DNA from: Paralteromonas sediminis
GTDB lineage: Bacteria > Pseudomonadota > Gammaproteobacteria > Enterobacterales > Alteromonadaceae
NCBI RefSeq assembly: GCF_003820355.1
Contig: NZ_RPOK01000003.1
Span: 165,686-229,685, forward strand
DNA length: 64,000 nucleotides
Direction of reading: 5' to 3'
Shown here one piece after another: positions 7,280 to 17,169 of the stretch (its first letter is position 1; the number at the start of each line of letters is the position of its first letter). The notes under the pieces are model-generated. The model saw nothing but the letters and a program-made list of their open reading frames with translations. It did not search any database and had not been told where the DNA came from. A program made the position numbers and the translations under genes.

Positions 7280-9568
7280 TTACATTCCAAGCAATCGCTC
7301 CCACCAAGACTTTTCTGATTGTCGTTTTTTCCGTTCAACCGGCCGCCCCAGACAATCTTTAACAGGCGGCGGTAATACATCGATAATAGCAGGTACACTC
7401 AAAATATTCTGGCAACCAGGCACTATGGGTCTGCCAGTAGTCTTATCGAAATGTGCAATACTGAGCGTATCAGGAAAGCGCCTTGAGAGTGACTTTGGCT
7501 CCTGTAATGCCTGATAAGCCTGGAAAACGGGCATGGCGCCAGACGTTCCAGACAAATTCACAGGTTCATTGTCATCATTTCCAACCCAAACGGTTGTGAG
7601 TGTCGACCGATCAAAACCGGCAAACCAACTGTCTCTGTAGTCGTTGGTTGTTCCCGTTTTACCTGCCATAAATACGTTGCCGAACTGACGTCCTACCGCT
7701 TTTGCAGTACCTGTTTGCGTTACCTGATGCAGTGCATAGTTGACCAAATACGCCGCATCTTCATTTGCCACTTGTTCAGTGTAGTTGTCTCTTAACCACA
7801 GCAGGCGATTGGAGGGAGAAACAATCGCTTCAACAGCATGTAAGGGCGTATATAAGCCAGAATTGGCCAAGCTCTGATATACCTGACTGACTTGCAATAA
7901 ATTTAACGACAAAGCGCCAAGTGTTATTGAGGGTACTTGTGGAATCGGACTCGTGACACCCATTCTTTTTAAATTATCCGTAATAACGTCCAAGCCAATT
8001 TCCATGCCCAACCTAACAGTTGGCACATTCAATGAGTCAACCAACGCCGTGATCATGGGGACCTGCTCTCTGAATGTTTTGTCAGCGTTCTGTGGTTGCC
8101 ATTGCAAACCGTCTTTGTCAGGCAGGCTCAATGGCATATCAACTAACGGACTAGCCAGATTGTATTCAACAGGGTTTTCAAGTGCAGACAAATACACGAC
8201 GGGTTTCACCAAAGATCCCACAGGCCGATAAGCATCCAGTGCTCTGTTGAATCCCCTGAAGTCGGTTCGCCGGCTGCCTACAATGGCGCGAATCCCGCCA
8301 CTTTGTATATCTGTGACCATCATGGCTGCATTTAACGGCACCTGACGATCCTTTTGCTGTCTGTCGAGTGTTCGAGTCAATGCTTGCTCTGCGCGTCGCT
8401 GCGCATTCACATCCAAGGTGGTGAAGACCTTTACCCCCGACTCCCGCAATGATGGTTCAGCAAGAATATCTGCCAGCTCCCGCCTGACTTTGTCCATAAA
8501 TGCTGGGTGCTGACCACTAGCAAGGTTGCCTGACGTATTCAGCTTAGGAGGAGCCTCAACCATAGCACGATAGTCGTCAGCCGTTATTTTATTGTGTTCC
8601 AGCAGAATTCGCAGGACTAGATTGCGCCTTTCAATAGTCCGTTCGGGATGGCGTAACGGGTTGTAATAAGATGGCCCTTTTACCATGCCAACTAACAATG
8701 CAAGCTCGGGTACGTCAAGTTCATTGAGTGGCCGATCGAAATAATAATGCGCGGCAAGCCCAAAACCGTGAATAGCCATATCGCCATTTTGACCAAGATA
8801 CACTTCATTTAAGTAAGCACACATTATGCGTTCTTTACTATATCTGGCATCAATCACCAGAGCCATCAGTGCTTCTTTGGCTTTTCTGCTCAATGAGCGT
8901 TCTCTGGTTAAAAACACGTTTTTAACCAATTGCTGCGTAAGCGTACTGCCCCCCTGCACGGTTTTGCCAGCGGCCACATTAGCAGCAAGTGCGCGAACAA
9001 TAGCAAGTGGCGCCACACCATGGTGAGAATAAAAATCTCTGTCTTCAGTTAACGTTAAGGCGTCTATGAGAATGTCAGGGATTTGTTGTTTATCCAACAG
9101 CATCCTGTCTTGTCTGTTGGTGCTCACTAGCCTGGAAACCAGCCAGGGTTCTAGGCTAATTGTGCGCAGTGTTTGCTGATTAGACAAATCAGCAATATCA
9201 ACGATACGGTTGCCGTTCCAGGCAATCTTTACACGTCGTGCAGGCTCGTAGCCTGTTGGAAAGTGAAAAGCCCGTTTAAACAAAACCAGCGAATTTTGGG
9301 TAAAATAGTAGCTCCCGCTCTTTTCTAAATCACTCGTGCGGCGATACCCCAGTAATTTCAGTTCGTCCGTTACCTCTTTTTTGGTAATTTCTCTGTCGAC
9401 TTCTAGTACCAGCGAACGCGCATAAACTTGTGCTGGTACCTGCCAGATACTGCCACTGAAACGCTGTTTGATCTGTGCATCCAAATACAACATGTAGGCT
9501 AATAGTACAACAGTACATACCAGCGTCAGCTGAAGTAATAATCGCCGTTTCCAAGGCTTTTTATTCAC
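7280..9568 (-). CDS. mrcB: Bifunctional penicillin-binding protein 1B
   Basis: A 762-residue inner-membrane enzyme with glycosyltransferase and transpeptidase activity in peptidoglycan synthesis. It has a short basic cytoplasmic end, one membrane segment (LLQLTLVCTVVLLAYMLYL), a UB2H-like region, then the GT51 domain with EDRDFYSHHGV, GGSTLTQQLVKN and AYLNEVYLGQNG. The transpeptidase domain shows GSLVKP (SxxK with the active serine), SLN (DSLNVPTVRLG) and KTGTT. The start is a GTG preceded by GAGGAAA. It lies divergent from the MltB-type transglycosylase gene (91 bases apart), a sensible pairing of wall synthesis and wall cleavage. The solute-binding-like gene follows one base after its stop. 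Confidence 0.95.
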   Translation of the reverse strand: MNKKPWKRRLLLQLTLVCTVVLLAYMLYLDAQIKQRFSGSIWQVPAQVYARSLVLEVDREITKKEVTDELKLLGYRRTSDLEKSGSYYFTQNSLVLFKRAFHFPTGYEPARRVKIAWNGNRIVDIADLSNQQTLRTISLEPWLVSRLVSTNRQDRMLLDKQQIPDILIDALTLTEDRDFYSHHGVAPLAIVRALAANVAAGKTVQGGSTLTQQLVKNVFLTRERSLSRKAKEALMALVIDARYSKERIMCAYLNEVYLGQNGDMAIHGFGLAAHYYFDRPLNELDVPELALLVGMVKGPSYYNPLRHPERTIERRNLVLRILLEHNKITADDYRAMVEAPPKLNTSGNLASGQHPAFMDKVRRELADILAEPSLRESGVKVFTTLDVNAQRRAEQALTRTLDRQQKDRQVPLNAAMMVTDIQSGGIRAIVGSRRTDFRGFNRALDAYRPVGSLVKPVVYLSALENPVEYNLASPLVDMPLSLPDKDGLQWQPQNADKTFREQVPMITALVDSLNVPTVRLGMEIGLDVITDNLKRMGVTSPIPQVPSITLGALSLNLLQVSQVYQSLANSGLYTPLHAVEAIVSPSNRLLWLRDNYTEQVANEDAAYLVNYALHQVTQTGTAKAVGRQFGNVFMAGKTGTTNDYRDSWFAGFDRSTLTTVWVGNDDNEPVNLSGTSGAMPVFQAYQALQEPKSLSRRFPDTLSIAHFDKTTGRPIVPGCQNILSVPAIIDVLPPPVKDCLGRPVERKKRQSEKSWWERLLGM

Positions 9569-9659
9569 GCACTTTCCTCACAATTGATGCCGTTAACTGC
9601 TTCACGGCTCTGCCTATTTTGCCTTATGATAGGGTGACTGTCAGTACTCAGGGATTTCT

Positions 9660-10865
9660 ATGTTATTTCGTTGTTGTTATTTTTTTGCCTTTCTATTTTT
9701 TTCTATCCATACGATGGCTTCCGAAGCACCTTCTGCGGCAGAAGCTTTTGAAGCTTGCAAGCCATCGCTAGTTCAGCGAGCTGTCGAATCGGGGCTAGCG
9801 CAAACAGAGATGAAAGCTGTCATTGATGCGCTGCAATATCAAGCACGAGTAATAGAACTAGATAGGCGTCAGCCAGAATTTGTACAAACCTTCCCCGACT
9901 ACTTTTCCAAAAGGGTGAATGCGTGGCGTATTAACAAGGGACGTGAGCACTACGCGAAGCACAAAGAATTCTTACAAAAACTGAATAATCAATACGGAAT
10001 TCCTCCCCACTACCTGCTCGCTTTTTGGGGGCTTGAGACGAACTATGGTGGGTACAAGGGTAAAATGCCCGTTTTGGATTCGTTGGCAACACTGGCCTGT
10101 GATCCAAGACGCACTCAATACTTCACACAAGAGCTGGTTGTAGCACTAGGCCTGATGGTCAGGGAATCCTTAAGCCCTTCCGACATGCTCGGCTCTTGGG
10201 CTGGCGCTATGGGGCACACACAGTTTATGCCATCTGCCTATCAGAACTACGCCATCGATGGCGATGGTGATGGCACAATAAACTTGTGGCAAAGCGAACA
10301 GGATGCGTTGGCCTCAGCGGCTAACTTTTTGTCGCAGCTAGGTTGGAAACCCGGATTTAGATGGGGGAGAGAAGTCCAGCTGGCAAATGGGTTTGATTAT
10401 GCTCTGATCGGCAGAAGTAACAAACGGTCTGTGTCTGAGTGGGCTAAGCTGGGTGTTAGCAAGGCCGACGGTTCGTCATTGGGCCAAGCAGATATCAAAG
10501 GTTATTTGGTGGTACCTTCAGGCCATACTGGTCCCAAATTTCTGGTTTACGACAATTTCCGCACCATCATGCGCTGGAACAATTCAGAGTTTTATGCCAT
10601 TGCTGTAGGGCATTTAGCAGACAAAATAGCGGGAGCCGTTGATCTGGTAACGCCCCTACCAGAACTCCCAACTTATTCATTGGCGTCAATTAAGAAACTA
10701 CAGACATTTTTGAATGAGAATGGCATTGATGTAGGACGACCTGACGGCATTCTGGGGCCCATGACGCGTGAAGGTATTCGCACAGCGCAGCGCCGAAACA
10801 GCATGACTGCTGATGGCTTCCCATCGAAGGAGTTAATGGATATGGCTGGTGTAAGCACTAACTAA
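9660..10865 (+). CDS. Lytic murein transglycosylase, MltB type
   Basis: A 401-residue periplasmic enzyme that cleaves glycan strands of peptidoglycan with formation of 1,6-anhydromuramic acid. It starts with a signal peptide (ends near HTMASEA). The catalytic glutamate is Glu126 in AFWGLETNYGGYKG; LGSWAGAMGHTQFMPSAY and DGDGDGTINLW are typical of family 3 lytic transglycosylases. A peptidoglycan-binding domain of type 1 is at about residues 335-398 (SIKKLQTFLNENG...DGILGPMTREGIRTAQ). No lipobox is seen, so this is a soluble MltB relative rather than the classic lipoprotein. Its 3' end overlaps the convergent hrpB by 8 bases. Confidence 0.93.
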   Translation: MLFRCCYFFAFLFFSIHTMASEAPSAAEAFEACKPSLVQRAVESGLAQTEMKAVIDALQYQARVIELDRRQPEFVQTFPDYFSKRVNAWRINKGREHYAKHKEFLQKLNNQYGIPPHYLLAFWGLETNYGGYKGKMPVLDSLATLACDPRRTQYFTQELVVALGLMVRESLSPSDMLGSWAGAMGHTQFMPSAYQNYAIDGDGDGTINLWQSEQDALASAANFLSQLGWKPGFRWGREVQLANGFDYALIGRSNKRSVSEWAKLGVSKADGSSLGQADIKGYLVVPSGHTGPKFLVYDNFRTIMRWNNSEFYAIAVGHLADKIAGAVDLVTPLPELPTYSLASIKKLQTFLNENGIDVGRPDGILGPMTREGIRTAQRRNSMTADGFPSKELMDMAGVSTN

Positions 10866-13335
10866 CACCTTTCATTTTAGCTTTAGTTACCGTGGTAGCA
10901 GGGCTGTTGGCAGGGTTGTCAGGCCAGAAATGTTTTGGATAGCGTCCGCGCATTTCCTTGGCGATGTCCAGATAACTCCCCTGCCAGAACGCGGCCAAGT
11001 CATCAGTGGTTTGCAAGGGTCTGTTTGCGGGAGACAGTAATGCAAATGTGACCCTGCACGCACCTCTGGCAACAAAGACAGGTGACGTCATGCCATAACA
11101 CTCTTGCATTTTTACTGACACCTGGGCTCGCCATGTCTTTTTGCCTGCGCTATCGGTTAGAAACGAATAGACGATCGGGATAGTACGGCCAGACGCGACC
11201 TCCAAGCTTGATGGGCATAACGACGCTAATTGTTGGCTTTGATCCCAAGGCAGTAGTGATTGCAATAACGATTGCCAAGGCAAGCTTTCCAGTTGCTTGA
11301 TGCTGCGACAATTGTCTAGTGCTGGCGTCAACCATTGGTCTGCTTTTTCCAACAGGACTTCATGCTCCCACTCTCTGTCACTTTCGCCACTGATATGTAC
11401 CAGTAGCTTTACTCTTTCCAACCATTGCAACGCGTCTTGATTGAGGGGCAGGCGACAAGAAGGAAGGCCATGCTGCCCTTGTTTAATCATAGTTAGCCAG
11501 GCCGATGACCAGTTAATATTTTGATTGCTTTCCAAGGGCGCACGTTCATAGACGATGTCAAAAAAGCGCAATTCTGACTGTGCTTTGAGTTGTTTTGCTT
11601 TGTCTAGAAAAAGACTTTGCGTGGAAATAAAATGCTGCGGCATTAGTGTTTTTAGCGCATCTAGTGAGGTTTCTATTGCAGCGAACACCTTTATTTTGCC
11701 TTCTTTGTACGCTTGGCCGTGAAGCACCACGCACCAGTTGACGTAAGACGGCATAGTGTCGATGATTGCCCTCGGTCCACTCGCCATTTTCCATTCGTCA
11801 TCTTTTACTCGAAAGGCCACTCGCTGCATAAAAGCTTGGCCAATGTAGGCAGCAATTTGATGTTTGTCTAGGTGCGTCATGCTTAGTGCTGGCGCTTGCT
11901 TCAATGACCGCTGCACCCTGCCCAGCGCGTTTTTCCACCCTATTGAAGGCTGTGATAACTGCTTTGCGACTGTAGTGTCAAAGCCTTCCCACTGCAATGA
12001 ACCAATACTTTCATACAATACCGCCCCAATAACCGCATTTGGCAACTGCTGCGGTGTCTCAGATGCCACTGTCAGTAACATATTTGCCACACCCGGGTGT
12101 AAACTGACATTAGCCAATTTTTTGCCCCATTGTGTTATCTGGCCAGAAACAGATAAAGCACCAATGCTTTCAAGCTGTTTCTGAGCCCGTTCAACTTGCG
12201 CACTATCAGGTTTATCCAGCAGTGGTAGGGTGTCGAAGTCGGCGCCCCAGGCGCATACATCGAGTAAATGCGAGGTCAGATCAACCTCTTTAATTTGAGG
12301 CTTGGCATGCTTGGCAAGACGACCATGTGCACTTTGCGACCATAACCTGTAACAGTCACCACTCGCTGTTCTTCCGGCTCGTCCCATTCTTTGTGTGGCA
12401 GACGCTTGCGATATCATCCTTATATCAAGCGTGGTCATGGCACTCCCGTGATCAAACCTAGCCTGATTTTCTCTGCCAGAATCGATGACCACAGTTATTC
12501 CGTCTATGGTCAAACTTGTTTCTGCAATATTGGTTGCCAATACTATTTTTCGCCTACCCTGTTGGGCGGGCGCAAGTGCGCATGACTGTTCGTCCAGTGA
12601 GAGACCACCAAATAGGGGGTGCACGTCACAATGAGAGAGATGTAAAAGACGCTGACACTGCCTGATGTGTTTTACACTGGGTAAAAACACCAGCACATCA
12701 CCGTTGTGGTGCTTCTTTATCGCCTGCTGAATGGCGCTGGCAACCCGTTTGGCTAATTCCTGAGTGTTACAGTCACCAAGATAATGCTCAGTAACGTCAA
12801 ACATTTTGCCTTGGCTTGAAAATACTTTGGCCTCAGGCAATAGTGTTTGTATTGCTCCGACATCCAATGTCGCCGACATGATCAGTAACCTCAGGTCGTC
12901 ACGAAGGCCCTGTTGACTTTCTATCGCAAGCGCAAGCCCCATATCTGCATGCACGTTTCGCTCATGAAACTCATCAAACAGTACGCCGTCAATTCCGGTC
13001 AGCTCTGGGTCTTGTTGTAACATCCGGGTTAATACACCATCGGTGACCAGGGTTAGCCTTGTGTTAGACGAAACCTGAGTCTCGCCACGCATACGATAGC
13101 CAATGGTCTGCCCCACCTTTTCGTTAAGCAAACTCGCTAAGAAGTTTGCCAAATGCCTAACCACAACACGCCGGGGTTGCAGAAGCAAAAAGCGTTTATT
13201 AGGAAAGTGTTCCATCAGCGCCATGGGCACTCGTGTAGACTTACCGGCCCCAGGGGGAGCGGATAAGATCAGGTCATTTGTCTCGAAATGACGGACCAAA
13301 GAGGGAATAACTTCATCGACAGGGAATACCGGCAT
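10858..13335 (-). CDS. hrpB: ATP-dependent RNA helicase HrpB
   Basis: An 825-residue DEAH-type helicase of the HrpB family. Walker A is SAPPGAGKST near residue 26, motif II is DEFHERNVHADM, motif III SATLD, and motif VI QRMGRAGRTASGDCYRLW. The C-terminal HrpB-specific domain follows, ending with PKHFWPDNPANSPAT, close to the family's PKHxWPDDP signature. The family length (about 820 residues) fits. The exact RNA role of HrpB in bacteria is poorly known. The ATG at 13335 gives the normal short N-terminus; thpR starts 72 bases away on the other strand. Confidence 0.95.
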   Translation of the reverse strand: MPVFPVDEVIPSLVRHFETNDLILSAPPGAGKSTRVPMALMEHFPNKRFLLLQPRRVVVRHLANFLASLLNEKVGQTIGYRMRGETQVSSNTRLTLVTDGVLTRMLQQDPELTGIDGVLFDEFHERNVHADMGLALAIESQQGLRDDLRLLIMSATLDVGAIQTLLPEAKVFSSQGKMFDVTEHYLGDCNTQELAKRVASAIQQAIKKHHNGDVLVFLPSVKHIRQCQRLLHLSHCDVHPLFGGLSLDEQSCALAPAQQGRRKIVLATNIAETSLTIDGITVVIDSGRENQARFDHGSAMTTLDIRMISQASATQRMGRAGRTASGDCYRLWSQSAHGRLAKHAKPQIKEVDLTSHLLDVCAWGADFDTLPLLDKPDSAQVERAQKQLESIGALSVSGQITQWGKKLANVSLHPGVANMLLTVASETPQQLPNAVIGAVLYESIGSLQWEGFDTTVAKQLSQPSIGWKNALGRVQRSLKQAPALSMTHLDKHQIAAYIGQAFMQRVAFRVKDDEWKMASGPRAIIDTMPSYVNWCVVLHGQAYKEGKIKVFAAIETSLDALKTLMPQHFISTQSLFLDKAKQLKAQSELRFFDIVYERAPLESNQNINWSSAWLTMIKQGQHGLPSCRLPLNQDALQWLERVKLLVHISGESDREWEHEVLLEKADQWLTPALDNCRSIKQLESLPWQSLLQSLLPWDQSQQLASLCPSSLEVASGRTIPIVYSFLTDSAGKKTWRAQVSVKMQECYGMTSPVFVARGACRVTFALLSPANRPLQTTDDLAAFWQGSYLDIAKEMRGRYPKHFWPDNPANSPATTVTKAKMKGVS

Positions 13336-13407
13336 TAGCTTGCTGATTTACAAATTTGTGCGAAAGTATAAAGCAACAGTACTTGCTTATCACACAAGGA
13401 AATTTAC

Positions 13408-13980
13408 GTGCGATGTTTTCTGGGTTGCGATTTAACTCCGCAATCAAAAATAGCTCTTTCTGAATGGTGCGAACACTTTGCACGCTTGTCCGCTTCCGGA
13501 CCAGTGAAAGTAAGGCCCGCAAACTATCACGTTACGTCTTTATTTTTAGGCCATCTTACCTCGTCTCAACTTGAAACTGTGGTGACCGCCTGCGCCAACA
13601 TGATAGAGGAGCAACGTACACCTTTGCACGCATTTGAAATTGCACTGAACGACATTGTATTTTGGCAAAAGCCCAAGATCATGGCCGCCATTCCACTCTC
13701 GGTACACCCTACACTATTAGCGCTACACAAACTGGCATTACAGGTAGCAAGTGAAGCAAAAATTCAGGTGAAGCACCCAAGCAGCAGTTATAGGCCGCAC
13801 GTGACCCTGTACCGGAAAGTTCAGGGAGATCAGATTGCCCCACCGCTATTAATGCCTGACATCAAGTTTGTGGTAAACCAGTGGCACTTATTTGAGTCTG
13901 TATCAACACCCTCTGGTGTAACATACCCTATACGCTTTAGCTGGGACTTTTCCCCCAGCTTTGCACATCGCAGAGAATAA
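13408..13980 (+). CDS. thpR: RNA 2',3'-cyclic phosphodiesterase
   Basis: A 190-residue member of the 2H phosphoesterase family (formerly LigT). Both catalytic HxTx motifs are present: His41-Val-Thr in NYHVTSLFLGH and His131-Val-Thr in RPHVTLYRKV. The start is a GTG with AAGGA eight bases upstream; the N-terminus MRCFLGCDL is the usual beginning. It opens 2',3'-cyclic phosphates on RNA ends. Divergent from hrpB. Confidence 0.92.
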   Translation: MRCFLGCDLTPQSKIALSEWCEHFARLSASGPVKVRPANYHVTSLFLGHLTSSQLETVVTACANMIEEQRTPLHAFEIALNDIVFWQKPKIMAAIPLSVHPTLLALHKLALQVASEAKIQVKHPSSSYRPHVTLYRKVQGDQIAPPLLMPDIKFVVNQWHLFESVSTPSGVTYPIRFSWDFSPSFAHRRE

Positions 13981-14045
13981 AGCGGGCTTTACATTGCGCA
14001 CAAGAGACGTTACAACAACGGTCTACTCAGTATTCGACTATCACT

Positions 14046-14900
14046 ATGCAGCAAACTTTCCGACTTATTATCGACTGTCCAGACCAAATCGGCCTGGTCG
14101 CCAGCGTGTCACAGTTTTTAGCAGATCACGGGGCGTCTATAACAGAAGCTAGCCATCATACCGACTTGCAGACAGGTCGCTTTTTCATGCGTCATGAAAT
14201 ACATGCAAATAGTTTGTCGACTAGTTACGAAGAGTTTAAAACAGCGTTTACGCCCATTGCAGAGCAGTTTGATATGCGTTGGAAAGTGTCGGACTCGTCA
14301 ACAAAACCTAAGGTTGCCTTACTGGCAAGCCTTGAATCACATTGTTTGGTCGACTTGTTACACCGCTGGCACACCGGTGAATTGAATTGTGATATACCCT
14401 GCATAATCGCCAACCACCCGCAAATGAAACAGTTTGCAGACTGGTACAAGGTGCCTTTTCACTGGGTCGATTTTAAAGCCATGGGCAAAGAGGCAGCCTT
14501 TGCACAAATCGAGACCCTGCTTGAGGAGTATGCCATTGACCTGACAGTCCTTGCCCGCTTCATGCAAATACTACCCAACACGCTGTGCAGCAAATTAGCG
14601 GGAAAGGTCATTAATATCCACCACAGCTTTTTGCCCTCTTTTGCTGGTGCCAAGCCGTATCAGCAAGCCTACAACAGAGGTGTAAAACTCATTGGAGCAA
14701 CCTGTCATTATGTCACCGCAGACTTGGACGAAGGCCCCATTATTGAGCAAAGTGTCAAACGAATTAGCCACAGTGATTCAGCGACAGACATGGTGAGAAA
14801 AGGCAAAGATTGTGAGGTAACCGCGTTAGCACATGGCGTGCGTTATCATCTGGAAGATCGCGTAATCATTCATGAAAACAAAACAGTTGTGTTTGCTTAA
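14046..14900 (+). CDS. purU: Formyltetrahydrofolate deformylase
   Basis: A 284-residue enzyme that hydrolyses 10-formyl-THF to THF and formate, balancing one-carbon units for purine and methionine synthesis. An N-terminal ACT domain (residues 3-80, FRLIIDCPDQIGLVASVSQFLADHGASI) is followed by the formyltransferase domain with NIHHSFLPSFAGAKPYQQA and TADLDEGPIIEQ. The length matches the family. About 65 bases after thpR and on the same strand, perhaps co-transcribed. Confidence 0.95.
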   Translation: MQQTFRLIIDCPDQIGLVASVSQFLADHGASITEASHHTDLQTGRFFMRHEIHANSLSTSYEEFKTAFTPIAEQFDMRWKVSDSSTKPKVALLASLESHCLVDLLHRWHTGELNCDIPCIIANHPQMKQFADWYKVPFHWVDFKAMGKEAAFAQIETLLEEYAIDLTVLARFMQILPNTLCSKLAGKVINIHHSFLPSFAGAKPYQQAYNRGVKLIGATCHYVTADLDEGPIIEQSVKRISHSDSATDMVRKGKDCEVTALAHGVRYHLEDRVIIHENKTVVFA

Positions 14901-15249
14901 AAAATGCCGTCACGACCTGATCTTTGTGACACTCGTTTTAATTGGTAGGACTATTCTGCTTATTGATGTCGATTAGCATTTTTTCGATTGAATGAAAGAC
15001 TAGATGGTTAACCAAGCTAAGTCCGCACATAATTATCCCCCATAAAAATAGTCTTTGTGGAATATATTTAATGGCAAACTCAGAATGGTAGCCAGTGTAC
15101 GTCGAGATTAAGAAATAGCCCCACCCTATGACTGACTAGAATTTTGTTATTGCTATCCTACAATTGTCCCAAGTCTTCAGATTCACAGCCTATTTACCTG
15201 TAACTGTTTCGATAAGTTATAGGTAGGCGGCGACATGTAAGGAGAGACA
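14901..15249. other. Intergenic stretch without a recognised feature
   Basis: About 350 bases between purU and fumC. No convincing gene, strong terminator hairpin or regulatory palindrome was seen. A weak GTCAC/GTGAC inverted repeat near 14910-14932 could belong to the purU 3' end. The last bases hold the fumC ribosome-binding site (AAGGAGAG at 15239). Confidence 0.6.
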
Positions 15250-16638
15250 ATGACAAAGCATAGAATAGAAAGTGATTCTCTGGGTGATATCGAAGTGCCA
15301 ATAGATGCGCTGTACGGCCCACAGACTCAGCGTGCTCTCGACAATTTTCAAGTAAGCGGCCAAACGTTACCTGACGCATTTTTACGCGCACTTATTAAAA
15401 TAAAACGTGCTGCCGCAGAAGCAAATGCCGAACTGGGATGCCTCAATGACGGCATTGCTAATGCCATCATTGAGGCGTGCAATCAGTTGCTTGATATGGG
15501 CGATATTTTACAACATTTCCCCGTCGATATTTTTCAAACTGGGTCTGGTACAAGCTCAAATATGAATGCAAATGAGGTTATAGCCAATCTCGCAAGCAAA
15601 TGTATTGATGTCAAAGTCGACCCAAACGATCATGTTAATTATGGGCAAAGCAGTAACGATGTTATTACCTCAACAATAAATGTAAGTGCAGCTTTTAAAT
15701 TAGTTGAAGAACTAGAGCCGGCGCTCTCTCATTTAATAACAGTCATTGATGAGCGGGGAACAGAGCTTTATAACGTTTGTAAGACAGGCCGTACACATCT
15801 TATGGATGCGATGCCGATAACTTTTGGTCAATGCCTATCCGGTTGGTCTTCCCAACTCAAACAACATCACCGCCATTTGGCGAGTTTGAAACCATTAATA
15901 TTCCAGCTCGCTCTAGGAGGTACTGCGGTTGGTACTGGCGTTAATGCACACCCACAGTTTGCAGACACAGTAAATAACCTACTCAGCAAGTCTTCAGGGT
16001 TATCCTTTGTCAAAAGCGATAATTTTTTTGCCGCGATTAGCTCGCAAGATTCGAGCGTCAGTCTATCTGGAGCCATTAAATCATTGGCTGTTACGCTAAT
16101 GAAGATCGCCAATGATCTACGATGGATGAACTCTGGCCCACTGGCAGGTCTGGCAGAAATCTCACTTCCTTCACTTCAGCCTGGTTCGTCTATAATGCCC
16201 GGGAAAGTTAACCCAGTTGTGCCTGAATCAGTCACTATGGTGGCTGCACAAATTATAGGAAACGACACGGCAATAACAGTTGGTGGTCAATCGGGCAATT
16301 TTGAACTTAATGTTATGCTGCCGATGATCGCCAATAATCTATTATCCAGTTTGACTCTCTCAGCAAATGCGTGTCGTATGTTAGCCGATAAAGCAGTAAA
16401 AGGATTTACTGTTAACACAGATATGCTGAACAAGACATTGTCTAGAAACCCTGTGTTGGTTACCGCTTTGAACCCTATCATTGGTTATTCAGCAGCGGCT
16501 GAAATAGCCAAAAAAGCGTATACTGAAAACAAGCCTATCCTCGACATAGCGGAGCAAGAAACGAATCTCTCTAGAGAGAAACTGCTCAAATTACTCGATC
16601 CAATAAAACTCGCAGATAATAAAACGCATTCGAGTTAG
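15250..16638 (+). CDS. fumC: Fumarate hydratase class II
   Basis: A 462-residue iron-independent fumarase of the TCA cycle (fumarate + water to malate). Motifs: GPQTQRALDNF, QTGSGTSSNMNANEVIAN, HVNYGQSSNDV, TGRTHLMDAMPITFGQ, and the family signature GSSIMPGKVNPVVPES. A good Shine-Dalgarno site AAGGAG lies upstream. Class II fumarases resemble aspartases and argininosuccinate lyases; TGRTHLMDAMP and the HVNYGQSSND region favour fumarase. No partner genes next to it. Confidence 0.95.
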   Translation: MTKHRIESDSLGDIEVPIDALYGPQTQRALDNFQVSGQTLPDAFLRALIKIKRAAAEANAELGCLNDGIANAIIEACNQLLDMGDILQHFPVDIFQTGSGTSSNMNANEVIANLASKCIDVKVDPNDHVNYGQSSNDVITSTINVSAAFKLVEELEPALSHLITVIDERGTELYNVCKTGRTHLMDAMPITFGQCLSGWSSQLKQHHRHLASLKPLIFQLALGGTAVGTGVNAHPQFADTVNNLLSKSSGLSFVKSDNFFAAISSQDSSVSLSGAIKSLAVTLMKIANDLRWMNSGPLAGLAEISLPSLQPGSSIMPGKVNPVVPESVTMVAAQIIGNDTAITVGGQSGNFELNVMLPMIANNLLSSLTLSANACRMLADKAVKGFTVNTDMLNKTLSRNPVLVTALNPIIGYSAAAEIAKKAYTENKPILDIAEQETNLSREKLLKLLDPIKLADNKTHSS

Positions 16639-16769
16639 AGCTAGATACTAGTGGAATCCTGAGAGTGTGACATGTGTGCTTTTATTAGAAGTGAATCCTG
16701 GTGACCGAATGATCTAATCACGCGTCTCTACGTTTGAATTATTACCTACTCGTCTTAAAGGAGAACTGT

Positions 16770-17000
16770 ATGTTTACGCAACAACCCACTCTCGCAGACT
16801 TATTTACTCAATTGGGTTTAGACAATTCCGAAGATGGAATAGATGCGTTCATCGAGCAGCATAAAGGGTTAAACCAAACTACTTATCTGCATAAAGCATC
16901 ATTTTGGAATGGCGCACAAGTCGCTTTTCTAAAAGAGGCTATCATCGAAGACGCTGCATGGGCAGAAGTTATAGACGAATTAAATACACGTTTGCATTAA
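16770..17000 (+). CDS. DUF2789 family protein
   Basis: A 76-residue soluble acidic protein starting MFTQQPTLADLFTQLGLDNS, the typical beginning of the DUF2789 family. The ATG at 16770 is chosen because AAAGGAG lies 8-13 bases upstream; a longer frame to 16734 adds an unlikely N-terminus. The pattern FWNGAQVAFLKEAIIEDAAWAEVIDELNTRLH fits the C-terminal helix of the family. Function unknown. Confidence 0.8.
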   Translation: MFTQQPTLADLFTQLGLDNSEDGIDAFIEQHKGLNQTTYLHKASFWNGAQVAFLKEAIIEDAAWAEVIDELNTRLH

Positions 17001-17169
17001 AACCACAATAGGAGCTACACAAAACAGATTCTGTTATCACTTTATCTGAGAGTGTTTTATGTTGTTTCAACGGCGATGCATGAGGCGAATACTCCCACGT
17101 TTCGTCAGGTCTGCAGCCAAAAACAAAGATGAGGCTATGTCGGTCCGTCACGCACCCTCATATTCCTTG

